A stretch of DNA of 64,000 nt from Medakamo hakoo (lineage: Eukaryota; Chlorophyta; Trebouxiophyceae; Coccomyxaceae): assembly GCA_026636295.1 (NCBI GenBank), contig CP089450.1, positions 992,001-1,056,000 of the forward strand, written 5' to 3'. The notes beneath the pieces were generated by a model, which did not search any database, was not told the origin of the DNA, and worked only from the letters and a program-made list of their open reading frames with translations. The position numbers and the translations under genes were made by a program. Of this stretch, positions 41,068 to 49,812 are shown piece after piece. Each line of letters starts with the position of its first letter. Position 1 is the first letter of the stretch.

Positions 41068-41859
41068 TCAAGCCGCCTTGGCGGCGCTCCGCCCGCCGCC
41101 CGCCGCCGCCCGCACCATCGTTGCGGTGGCCGCGACCGCTGCGGCTGCAGTGACCAGCCCAACGCCCACCCCGACCGCACCACCACACCCAGGCGCTGGC
41201 ACGTCCCACGTAAGAGGCGGCGCTCCAGCCGCGCGCGCCACCACGCCCGCCAGACTGCCGTTGGACGGGTGGAAGGCCGCGAGGAGGGGGGGCGGCAGGG
41301 CGACGGCGGCCGGCGCGCCGCGCAACGAGGCTGCCGGGTCGGGCGCGGCTAACCGGCCGCGCACCGCCACGCGGAACGATCCACCCGCGTTTCCTCTGGC
41401 CACGACCAGCGCTGGGCGAGCCTTGGCCGCCACGGCCTCGTCCGCGCACGCGGTCGACAGCCGGCTCGTCAGGTGGAAGACGACGGGCGTGGTGAGGGCG
41501 GGCGGTGGGACACAGGCGGCGAGGGCGGGCGCGCCGTCGCCGCTCAACGCCGGGCAGGGACCGATGGAACCGGCGGTCGGCGGCGGACCATGTTCATCTC
41601 CGCACGAGACAACACCGCCCGTCCCAGCGGGCGCGGCCGCCGCCAGCCAGGCCGAGTCCGGTGCGATGGAGGGCGGGAGCGGGAGGAGCAGCAAGAGGGT
41701 GGAGGCGGCGGAGGCGGCGGCCTGGTCTCCGTGCAGCGCGCACACCACTTCTTGGCGTTCGCCCACGCCGCCCGGGTGGAGGGAGCAGGACAGAGAGGGC
41801 GCGGCTGTTGTCGCGGTCGCCAGGGCGGCCAGCACGGCCGTAAAAACGTGCGTTTTCAT
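41068..41859 (-). CDS. Predicted type I membrane protein (weakly PIG-X-like)
   Basis: Single exon of 263 residues. It starts with a classic signal peptide (MKTHVFTAVLAALATATTAAP). A lumenal/extracellular part with about seven Cys follows. A hydrophobic segment near residues 232-252 (VGVGLVTAAAAVAATATMV) and a short basic tail (GGGRSAAKAA) end the protein. The layout, the FHLTSRLS strand and the LTWDVPAP stretch just before the membrane segment recall PIG-X, the regulatory subunit of GPI mannosyltransferase I. The likeness is weak and I would not assign function on it. The stop is 57 bases from the dihydropyrimidinase stop. The next gene on the same strand begins upstream after 33 bases. Confidence 0.6.
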   Translation of the reverse strand: MKTHVFTAVLAALATATTAAPSLSCSLHPGGVGERQEVVCALHGDQAAASAASTLLLLLPLPPSIAPDSAWLAAAAPAGTGGVVSCGDEHGPPPTAGSIGPCPALSGDGAPALAACVPPPALTTPVVFHLTSRLSTACADEAVAAKARPALVVARGNAGGSFRVAVRGRLAAPDPAASLRGAPAAVALPPPLLAAFHPSNGSLAGVVARAAGAPPLTWDVPAPGCGGAVGVGVGLVTAAAAVAATATMVRAAAGGGRSAAKAA

Positions 41860-41892
41860 CGAGAAAAAAAAAACTTGGCCTAAAAAATAATT

Positions 41893-42414
41893 CTAATAGC
41901 TCCGCGGCAGGTCGGCCCAGCTGTACCCGGGCCGCCCACGCACGACACAGTAGGCAATGAAACTGGCGTACGCGCCTGGCATGAAGGTGAGGGCTGACAG
42001 GATGCCAAACCCGGCGGCCGCGCCGTCGTGGACGTGGCCGTCCAGGCGGCCGGCGTGGGCGAGGCGGGCAAGGACGGCAAAGGCGCAACCGGACGTGAGC
42101 AGGCCGAGCGCGAGCGCGACTTCGCGGACGGGGGTGGGGTCGGGGCGTGGTCCGGCCCGGGCCTCGTGCGCCCAGCCGTCGTCGGCGGCGACGTCGGCGA
42201 CGTCGTCCTGATGTGGTGGAGTGGAGAGAGGGGGGAGACGCGCAGGTCGGTTAAGGTTGGAATAAGGTTGGAAGGGGAGCAGGCGCGCGCGCGGGGGCGG
42301 GTGTTTCTTCCCGCGCGCGCACAGGCGCCTGCGCTCTCTTTCTGTGCGCTCTGTTCACACCTCTGAGTCGCTGGTCAGGCGGGCGTACCCGCGCCGCAGG
42401 GCGGCGGAGGACAT
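41893..42414 (-). CDS. TMEM230-like small membrane protein
   Basis: Two exons (42414-42361, 42207-41893) join in phase 0 to 122 residues, the length of TMEM230. Exon 1 is MSSAALRRGYARLTSDSE. Exon 2 starts DDVADVAADDGW, then two hydrophobic segments: VALALGLLTSGCAFAVLARL and AAGFGILSALTFMPGAYASF. It ends IAYCVVRGRPGYSWADLP before a TAG. The second helix with FMPGAY plus GRPGYSWADLP matches the TMEM230/TMEM134 family signature (compare FLPGFY...GYRGYSYDDIP). The animal protein acts on secretory and recycling vesicles. It faces the next gene across 98 bases. Confidence 0.82.
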
Positions 42415-42512
42415 GTGTGTTTGTGCGTTTCTTTTCTTTTTGGCCAATGTGAGGAAGGCTCACAGCGGGCGCGGCTAGCGGAGACACAGCGCAACAACGA
42501 ACGACGAAAAAA
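42415..42512. promoter_or_regulatory. Very short shared promoter, TMEM230-like / Cys-rich plastid gene
   Basis: 98 bases between outward-facing ATGs, the tightest pair in the window. Confidence 0.6.
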
Positions 42513-43170
42513 ATGCACGCCCTGCGTCGCACGCCCGCGCCTCCCACTCGCGTGGCCGCGCCACGCGTGCGCCACACCGCCGCGACCCTCGTGCGAGCGA
42601 CGGCCACGGACGCGGCGGCGGCCGACCCAGGTGAGAGGGAAGAGGAGACGGCGAGCGGCGCGCGGCGCGCTGCTGCTGCTCCCTCCCACCCCCCCTCCCC
42701 TCGCTCTCACGCCTCCTCCCCTCCACACAACAGCGACCGCCCACCCGGCCGCCTGGGCCGCCTGCCTGGAAGTCCTCGCTCCACTGGCCCTCCCCGCCGA
42801 CGACGCGGCCGACGCCCTGTCCCAAGCCTTTGGGTGGAGCCGGAGCAATTATTGGCGGGGCGCAAAGGAGCGCGCGACGCCCGACCCGGCTGCCGTCGCT
42901 GCCGCCGTGGCCATCCTCACGGACCCTGAGGGACTGGGCATGGGCGCCGAGGACGCGAGTGCCGTCATTGCCTCCTTCCCGGAATGCCTGGCCCTGGATG
43001 GAGACGGCGCCGCTGTGCGGGCGGCGGTGGAGAAGTTGGCGAAAGACTGGAAGATGCGCGGCGCGACGGCCGCGAAAGCCATCGTGCGCACGCCGCGCGT
43101 CCTCGGCTACACGGTGGATTGCCTGGGCGACTGCATTGGGGAGTGCGACCGGTGCTGGGTGCGGTTCTAG
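42513..43170 (+). CDS. Small mTERF-like plastid protein with Cys-rich end
   Basis: Two exons (42513-42630, 42734-43170) join in frame to 184 residues. Residues 1-40 (MHALRRTPAPPTRVAAPRV) look like a transit peptide. The body has two mTERF-like helices with the ASFPECLALD and RTPRVLGYTVDC turns (mTERF repeats usually carry FPxLL and P-x-L-x-Y). The protein ends with a compact cysteine motif, CLGDCIGECDRCW, before a TAG. I recall similar small proteins in other green algae and plants but not a function. A plastid nucleic-acid or metal-binding role is a guess. Confidence 0.7.
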
Positions 43171-43305
43171 ATGGGGTGGGGTGAGGGAGGGGGGCCGGTT
43201 CGTTTTTGTCGGGGTCTGTGGTGGTAGGGTGTTGTGCTTCGGTCGGCATCGTGGTTTTGTGTTCGCTCGCCCAGGCCACATCTCCGGTCTCCCCTCTCGC
43301 GTTGC

Positions 43306-44487
43306 ATGCCAGCACTCCGCGCGCCCGCAGCCCGCGCCACGCCCTCGCTCGCCGCCCACCGCCCTCACAGGCCAGACGTACGGCGTGTCCAGCCTCGCCT
43401 GGCTCCGGAATCACGCACATCCGTCCCCGTCCCTCGCCGCCCTCCCGCCGTTCTTCTTCGCCGGTCGCGGCCGACGACGACCACGACGGCCATGGGCGCG
43501 TTCGCCCCACCCAGTTTCGGCTCCCTGTCCAGCACCTCCTCAGCCTTCATCTCCGTCGCGGCCCTCGACCTGGGCCTCCAACTCGTCGGCTGGGCCCTGT
43601 CCGTGGCTTTCCGCACCGAAAAGCTGTACGACCTGTTTGGGTCCTCCACGTTCTTGGCGGCCAACATTCTGGCCTTTGCGTGGGGCGGCGGCGGGCGGGC
43701 GGGCGGCGGCGGCTTCCCTCGCAGCCCCCTGGCCTTCGCCGCCGTCTGCCTGTGGGCGGTCCGCCTGGGCGCCTTCCTCTTCGCGCGCGCGCTCAAGCAC
43801 GGCGACTCGCGGTTCGAGCAGGCGAAGGCGAGCCCGTGGACCTTCCTCGTCTACTGGGTCATGCAAGCGGTGTGGGTGCTGCTCACGCTCAGCCCCGTCA
43901 TCTACGCCCACACCGTCGGCCCGGCCGGCGCGCGGGGCCTGTGGGCACCAGACATCATTGGCCTCGTCCTCTTTGCCGGCGGGTGGGTGACCGAAACGGT
44001 CGCCGACGCCCAAAAGGCCGCGTTCAAGGCCGACCCGGCCAACCGCGGCCGGTTCATCGATTCCGGCGTCTGGAAGTTTTCCCGTTTTCCGAATTACTTT
44101 GGAGAGATCTGTGTGTGGACCGGCCTGTGGCTCCTCTGCTGCGGGTCCTTCTCCGGCGCGGCCTGGGCGACGGTCGTCTCCCCGCTCTTCGTCGCGACCC
44201 TCCTCCTATTTGTGTCTGGCATCCCGCTGCAGGAAAAGCAGGCCGCCGACCGGTGGGGGGCTGACCCAGAATACCAAGCGTACCGGGCGCGGACCAACCT
44301 CCTGGTCCCTCTGCCCTTCAAGTGCGTGGGTGGTGGTGGAGAGGAGCGGCGTGGGCGGGCGCGCCGGCGGGCGGACTAGAAGCGAGAGCGGGGGTCGGGG
44401 CCGGGGTCTGTGTTGCTCTCACGCTTTGTCTCTTTTCCCACGAAAACACGCACACACACACGCAGGATCTTGCCGTGCATCAAGTGA
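43306..44487 (+). CDS. DUF1295 steroid-5-alpha-reductase-like membrane protein
   Basis: Two exons (43306-44321, 44466-44487) give about 345 residues. Several hydrophobic helices start at SAFISVAALDLGLQLVGWAL. The DUF1295 hallmarks are FWxW-type helices (WVMQAVWVLLTLSP), ADAQKAAFKADPAN, GVWKFSRFPNYFGEI with the NADPH-site Asn-Tyr-Phe, and IPLQEKQAADRWG. Family members are NADPH-dependent reductases or methyltransferase relatives of unclear substrate. The ATG at 43306 gives a transit-like leader of about 62 residues. The ATG at 43492 (GCCATGGGC) is the alternative. I end the protein through a GTGCGT...GCAG intron into a 22-base exon (KILPCIK). Reading through instead ends at 44379. Confidence 0.82.
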
Positions 44488-44524
44488 GGGAGGGGGGATG
44501 AGTGGTGTCGTGTCAACTGTGGTG

Positions 44525-44529
44525 TTACA
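44525..44529 (-). terminator. TGTAA poly(A) signal candidate
   Basis: TGTAA on the minus strand about 145 bases after the CENP-C-like stop. Confidence 0.5.
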
Positions 44530-44673
44530 GCGCGCCTCTGTGTGCACGCGAGGAAATGAAAAACCTCCGTCCTTCCATCCCACCCCATCCCACCATCCCT
44601 TTGCGAGAAAATGAAAAAAGTGTTCCCCCCACCCCACGCCCATTCTTTTCCCCAAGCTCTCTCCTCTCCCTCT

Positions 44674-47600
44674 TCACATCCCGTACCCCCACTCGGACGG
44701 TGGCGCGGGCGCAGGCGACAGGCCCGCTTCCGCCGCGGGCGCGGCGTCGCCGCCGCCACCACCCTCACCGACCTCACCCCACCCTCCCAGGGGCGCCGTC
44801 GCGGCCGCGTCGTCCCAGCCGCCAGGCACGGTGGGCGGGGCGTCGATGTCGTAGGCGGGCGGGGCAGGGTCGGCGTCGGCGGCGGCGGCGGCGACGCCAC
44901 CTTCTTCTTCTTCTTCCACCGGCGCCGGGCCGGCGTCGTCCGCCGCGGGCACCCCTTCCTCCGCCGTCGGTAGGGGCGCCGTGTCTTCGTCGACCGCCGC
45001 TGGAGGCGCGACCTCCGCCTCCTCGTACTGTGGAGAGGCGGCGGCGGCGGCCGGCTCGGGCTCGGGCTCCTCGGCCGCCCAGGCCGACTGCCCGCCTTCA
45101 GCAGCCGGCGGCGCGGGCGGCGCGCCCTCCCCCTCGTCAGCGACCGCCACCTGCTCGTAGCCTTCGCCGTCGTCGGCCAGCGCGTCCGCCGGGTCGTACG
45201 CGTCGAACACGTTGCGGGCGGCGGGCTGGGGAGGCGGGGCGGGCGAGGCGGCCGCGGCGGCGGCGGTGACGGCGGCGTCGTCGTCTTCGGCGGGCGCGGC
45301 AGCCGCGTCCTCGTCGACCGCCACGGCGCCCTCGCCCGCCTCGTCCGCCTCGCCCGCCTCGTCCGCCACGGCGGCGGCGCGCTGCTCGTCGCCCTCCTCC
45401 TCCGCAGCGGGAGGGGTGTCGTCGTAGTCCACGGCCGCCTCTTCGGCGTGCCCAGCGGCGGACGCGCCGCCGTCGCCGCCGCCTTCCGCCGCCGCAGCAG
45501 CGCCGTCCTCCACCCAGCCAGCCGCGGCCGGCTGGCCGTCATCGCCTTCGACGGCCGCGCCGCCGTCGCCGCCGCCGTCCTCCGCCGCCGCGAATTCGTC
45601 GGCGGCCGCCTCGGCGTACTCGGCTTCGGGAGGAGGAGGAGAAGAAGGAGCGGCGTCCGCGTCCGGCGCGGCGACGTCGGCGCCCCCGTCCGCCACTGCG
45701 GCCGTCGCGGCTTCCAGCCCGTCGCCTCCTCCCTCGACCGCGGCCGCGCCCTCGACCACGCCAGCGTCCTCGACCGCGCCGGCGGCCACCTCCACCCCGC
45801 CGCCGGCAGCCTCGTCGTGGTAAGACGACGGCCCAGCTGCGTGCTGCTGCAGGGCGTCGTCGCCTTCCTCCTCCTCAGCAGCCGGCGCGGCTTCGTCGGC
45901 CCAGGCGACGGCGGGCGCCCGGCGGGCGGGCGCCTTGCCCTTGGCGCGCGCCGCCGCGGCCGCGGCCGCGGCACCGCCCTTCTTGCCTTTTTTAGGGGCG
46001 GGCCGCTTGCCGGCCGACCGGTGCGCGGTGCGGGGCGGGACGGCGTCGCCGCCTTCTTCGTACTCGTCTGCGCCGCCCTCGTAAAAGTCGAGGGCCCGCT
46101 CCGTCGCGCCGTAGAACCGGGCTTCCTCCGCGGCCGCCAGCCGGGCGGCCGCCCTCTCGGCCTTGTCCGCCTCCACCTCCTCCCGCGTGCGCCGCTTGCG
46201 CCGCAGGCCCGCCTGGAAGCGCCAGGCGGGCGGCGGCGTCGTCGTCACAACGGCCGCGACGGTGGGCAGGGACCGGTACGTCCGGTCGTACACTTTTTTC
46301 TCCGACCGCCACCACTCGAGCGGCGGGTAGCGCGAGCGCGCCGACCGGCGCACGCCCGTCCCGGGGGCGGTGGCCAGGCCCGCGGCCGCGGCGTCTCCCG
46401 CCAGGGACCCGCGGCGGGCGACTTCGCGGCGCATGCGCACGTAGCGCGGGCCGCGTTCCCCCGGCAGGCGCGGCACGGCGGGCGCGCGCGTGCGCTTGGG
46501 CGCTTTCGTGCGAGGCTGGGGGTGTGGGGGCGTGGCGCCAGAGGCGGGGCCCCAGGCGCCGCCGTCAGCCCAGCCACCGCCGTCGTCGCCCCAGTCGTCG
46601 CCGCCGCCGCCCATGCCGCCACCGCCCCAGTCCTCGTCCTCCGTCAGGACGGGCGGCGCGGCGGTGACGGGCGGAACAGCGCCGCCGGCCACCGCAGCGC
46701 CCGCGGCCGCGTCGTCGTCGTCAAAGGCAAACGCGTCACCGCCGCCGGCCGCGGCGGCGTAGTAGGGCGACGGCGCGGCGGGCGGCGTGGGCGCGGCCGG
46801 GCCGCCGCGGTCTCCTGCAGAGGACGCGCGGGCCAGGCGGGAGGGCGGGCGAGCGGCGGCGGGCGGCGGTGGCCCGCCGCCGCTGGTCGCGCCGCCGCTG
46901 GAGGCGGCAAAACGCGTCGCGGCCGCCGCGGGCGCGTCCAGGCCCGCCCCGTCGTCGATGTCGTAGACGGCGTAGTCGGCGTCACCAGCACCGCCGACCG
47001 CGTCTTCCGTCGTGCCCCGGCCGTAGGCGCGCGCTGCGGCGGCCACGCCGCCCGAGCCGCGGCCGCCAAAACCGTCGGTGAGCCGCCCCGTCGCGTCGTC
47101 GTCCGACCAATCCACCCCGCCGCCGGCGCCGCCCAGCAGGCGGCGCATGGTGTCGGCGTCGCCATCGCCGACCGCTCCCGCCCGGCGAGCGGCGCGGGCG
47201 GGCGTCAGGCCCGTAACGACGCGGCGGCGGGCGGTCGTCTCAGCACCGCCGGCCGCGACAGCTGCCGCAGCGTGCGGCGTGAGGACGGACGCCGGGCCCG
47301 CGCCCGCGCCGCCAGGGCGGGACGCGCCGCCCGCGGCCAGCGGGCTGGCCCACCCGTCCCGTTCGGGTACGCCTTCTAAGCCTGGGGACGTGGCGCCGGC
47401 AGCAGCGTTGCGGCGCTGCGCGGGCGCGGCGACGGTGGGCCGCGGCGGCGACGGCCCGGGCGAGGGCAGGGCCATCAGTTCCAGACCCGTAAAGGACCGG
47501 CGGGCGGCTGGGCGGCCTGTGCCGGCCCGGCGTGGGGCGCGGGCCCGCCGGGCGGCGGCCGCGTCGGCGGCGGCGGCGGCAAAGGCGGGCGCTGTTTTTT

Positions 47601-48223
47601 GAGAGTGTGTTAAGCGGCCATGCGTGAGCAAACAACGAGCGTGGGGGGAGCGGTGGCGGGCCGTCAAGGCTGAGACTGGACGCGCGCACGGCCGTCCGCG
47701 TGCCCTCCTCTCCAGAATGAGTGGGGCGGGAGCATGGTTGGCGCACGGCCAAGGCCCGGGACGATGGGCCGGGCTTCGCCGTCTGTCGAGAGCGCGGCGG
47801 GCAGCAACTGCCCGCACACGCGAGCGCGTCCCCACGCCCACCCACGCCCTCCTTCCCCTCTACACTCCTCACCTGGCGTCTGTGGCATGGATTGGGGCGC
47901 GTCTGCCGCGGCGGGCAGCCTGGAATGGGATGGAGGTAAGGGGTGTGGGGGCGGGCGGTGTGAACGACGGCGGCGCACACGGCGGAGCAAACGGCTCAAT
48001 TCGAAGGCGCGCAGAGTTTGTTTCCGGCGCGTTCCTGGCCGCGGCCGGCCCTCCGCCACGCCGCCGCCACTCACTTGAAAGACAGGTCAAATGTGCGCTT
48101 GCCGGGCGCGCGGCCGGCGGCGCCGCCGAGGCCCTCCTGGCGCGCTGCATCAGAGGCGACGGCGTCTGCAGACGGCGGGCGCGGTGCGGCCGCGTTGGCC
48201 GGGCCCAGCGGGCGGGCGTCCAT
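44674..48223 (-). CDS. CENPC: CENP-C (Mif2) centromere protein homologue
   Basis: Three exons (48223-48075, 47919-47873, 47591-44674) join in frame to about 1,037 residues. The call rests on a full CENP-C motif near residues 479-514: GVRRSARSRYPPLEWWRSEK followed by VYDRTYRSLPTVAAV, the segment that binds CENP-A nucleosomes. It closely resembles the plant form (GVRRSKR...PLEYWKGER). The N-terminus MDARPLGPANAAAP is followed by short Arg-rich and acidic patches. A basic stretch with KKGKKGG follows the motif. The last roughly 400 residues are Ala/Glu/Asp low complexity, and I can see no cupin (Mif2 C-terminal) fold in them. It should act as an inner-kinetochore scaffold. Confidence 0.75.
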
Positions 48224-48482
48224 GGTAACGTTGAGCTTTTTGTGTGCGTGTCGCGGGCCTCTCAGGTCTCTCAGGCGTGTGCGTGAGGGGGTGCGGACAG
48301 CAAGCACGTGCGCTGCGGAGGGGGAGTGCCCTGCGGCGTCGTGCGCAGAGAGATTAAAACAACGTTTGAGCGCACCCCGCGCGACTCCCACTCTGCTTTT
48401 CTCCTTTCGTCGGCAGCAGTGGGGAAGCGAGAGAGCCGCGTCTCCGGGGGAGGCCCGCGCTCCACACCACACAGCACACACC
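48224..48482. promoter_or_regulatory. Shared divergent promoter region, CENP-C / Rab7
   Basis: 259 bases between outward-facing ATGs. It contains no other gene. Confidence 0.5.
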
Positions 48483-49514
48483 ATGGCCTCCACCGCCCGC
48501 CGCCGCTCCCTGCTCAAGGTCATCATCCTGGGCGACAGCGGGTACGTTACGTGTTTTGTTGGCCTCTTCGTCGGCCTTGCGGCTCCTTGCATTGAAAAAC
48601 GCTCTCGCACGCCCTCACCGACCCCACATCCACTGCCCCAACACCAGCGTCGGCAAGACGTCGCTGATGAACCAGTATGTCTCCAAGAAGTTCTCGGCCC
48701 AGTACAAAGCCACCATCGGCGCGGATTTCCTGACGAAAGAGGTGGTCGTCGACGGGCGGCCGGTCACAATGCAGGTGAGAGAGAGGAGGGAGGTGGGGGA
48801 GCATCTCGCCGCTGTTGTCCACGCCCTCTGTGGGTGCGGCGTGGACGCGGCGTGGGCTGGGTCGGGGCGAGGGAGAGGGAAAGGGAGGGCAGGGGAGGGG
48901 CGTGCGTTTTCCCTTTTCCTCCTCCAGCGATGCCGCGGTGTCTCTCCCAACCCGCTCCTCTCATCATGCCACGCCCGCCCCTTCCCCCCACCCTCTGCCA
49001 TCCATCCGGACAGATCTGGGACACCGCCGGCCAGGAGCGTTTCCAATCCCTGGGCGTCGCTTTTTACCGGGGCGCGGACGTGTGCGTCTTGGCCTACGAC
49101 GTCGGCTCGGCCAAATCGTTCGAGGCCCTGGACGCGTGGCGGGACGAGTTTTTGATCCAGGCCGGGCCGCCCGACGCGGCGTCCTTCCCCTTCGTCGTCT
49201 TGGGCAACAAGGTCGACGCCGTGGACGAGGCTGGCGCGTCAGGCGGCCCCGCCCGCGCTGTGCCAGCCCGCCGCGCCGAGGCCTGGTGCGCGAGCAAAGC
49301 GTCCGGCGCGGGCGCGCCCCCGCCCCACTTTGAGACGTCGGCCCGGACGGGCGCGGGCGTGGAAGCCGCGTTTGAAGCCGCGGCGCGCGCGGCCTTGGCC
49401 CGGGCGGACGCGGCGGCCGGCGGCGCGGAAGACGACCTGTACGCGCCGGAGCCCAACACGGTGGAGCTGGGCGGCGCGCGGCCCGGGCGGGCGGCCAGCA
49501 GTGCGTGCTGCTGA
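48483..49514 (+). CDS. RAB7: Rab7 small GTPase
   Basis: Three exons (48483-48541, 48648-48774, 49014-49514) give 228 residues. It is the GTPase of late endosome/vacuole traffic. G motifs are complete: GDSGVGKTS across the first splice, [13 protein letters not shown] and ETSA. The effector region reads [14 protein letters not shown] and the family start is [21 protein letters not shown] and a final CC for double geranylgeranylation complete it. An insert of about 15 residues lies after [10 protein letters not shown]. Confidence 0.96.
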   Translation: MASTARRRSLLKVIILGDSGYVTCFVGLFVGLAAPCIEKRSRTPSPTPHPLPQHQRRQDVADEPVCLQEVLGPVQSHHRRGFPDERGGRRRAAGHNAGEREEGGGGASRRCCPRPLWVRRGRGVGWVGAREREREGRGGACVFPFPPPAMPRCLSQPAPLIMPRPPLPPTLCHPSGQIWDTAGQERFQSLGVAFYRGADVCVLAYDVGSAKSFEALDAWRDEFLIQAGPPDAASFPFVVLGNKVDAVDEAGASGGPARAVPARRAEAWCASKASGAGAPPPHFETSARTGAGVEAAFEAAARAALARADAAAGGAEDDLYAPEPNTVELGGARPGRAASSACC

Positions 49515-49588
49515 ATTAGAGACGGAGGGGAGGGGGGGGGGGGGGTGCGTGTGTGATTTTTTTTAAAAACTCATCTTTCAACGTTTTC

Positions 49589-49593
49589 TTACA
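49589..49593 (-). terminator. TGTAA poly(A) signal candidate
   Basis: TGTAA on the minus strand about 220 bases after the GH31 stop and close to the convergent Rab7 end. Confidence 0.4.
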
Positions 49594-49812
49594 CTCGGAC
49601 TCCGGCGCGTGCGTGGGGGATGGGCTGGCGGCTGGCGCCCCCACGCACTCGCCCACTTAAAACCTCTCCGGCTGTCTCTCTCTCTCTCTCCTCTCAAAAA
49701 TCGAATCAAAAACAAGTGCTGTCCCGCGCCTCTCCAGTGCATGTCCTCTCAACCCCTCCCACAAAAAAAAAAACAAACGACGCCGGGCTGTCAACTCGTC
49801 CGCCGATCAGCC

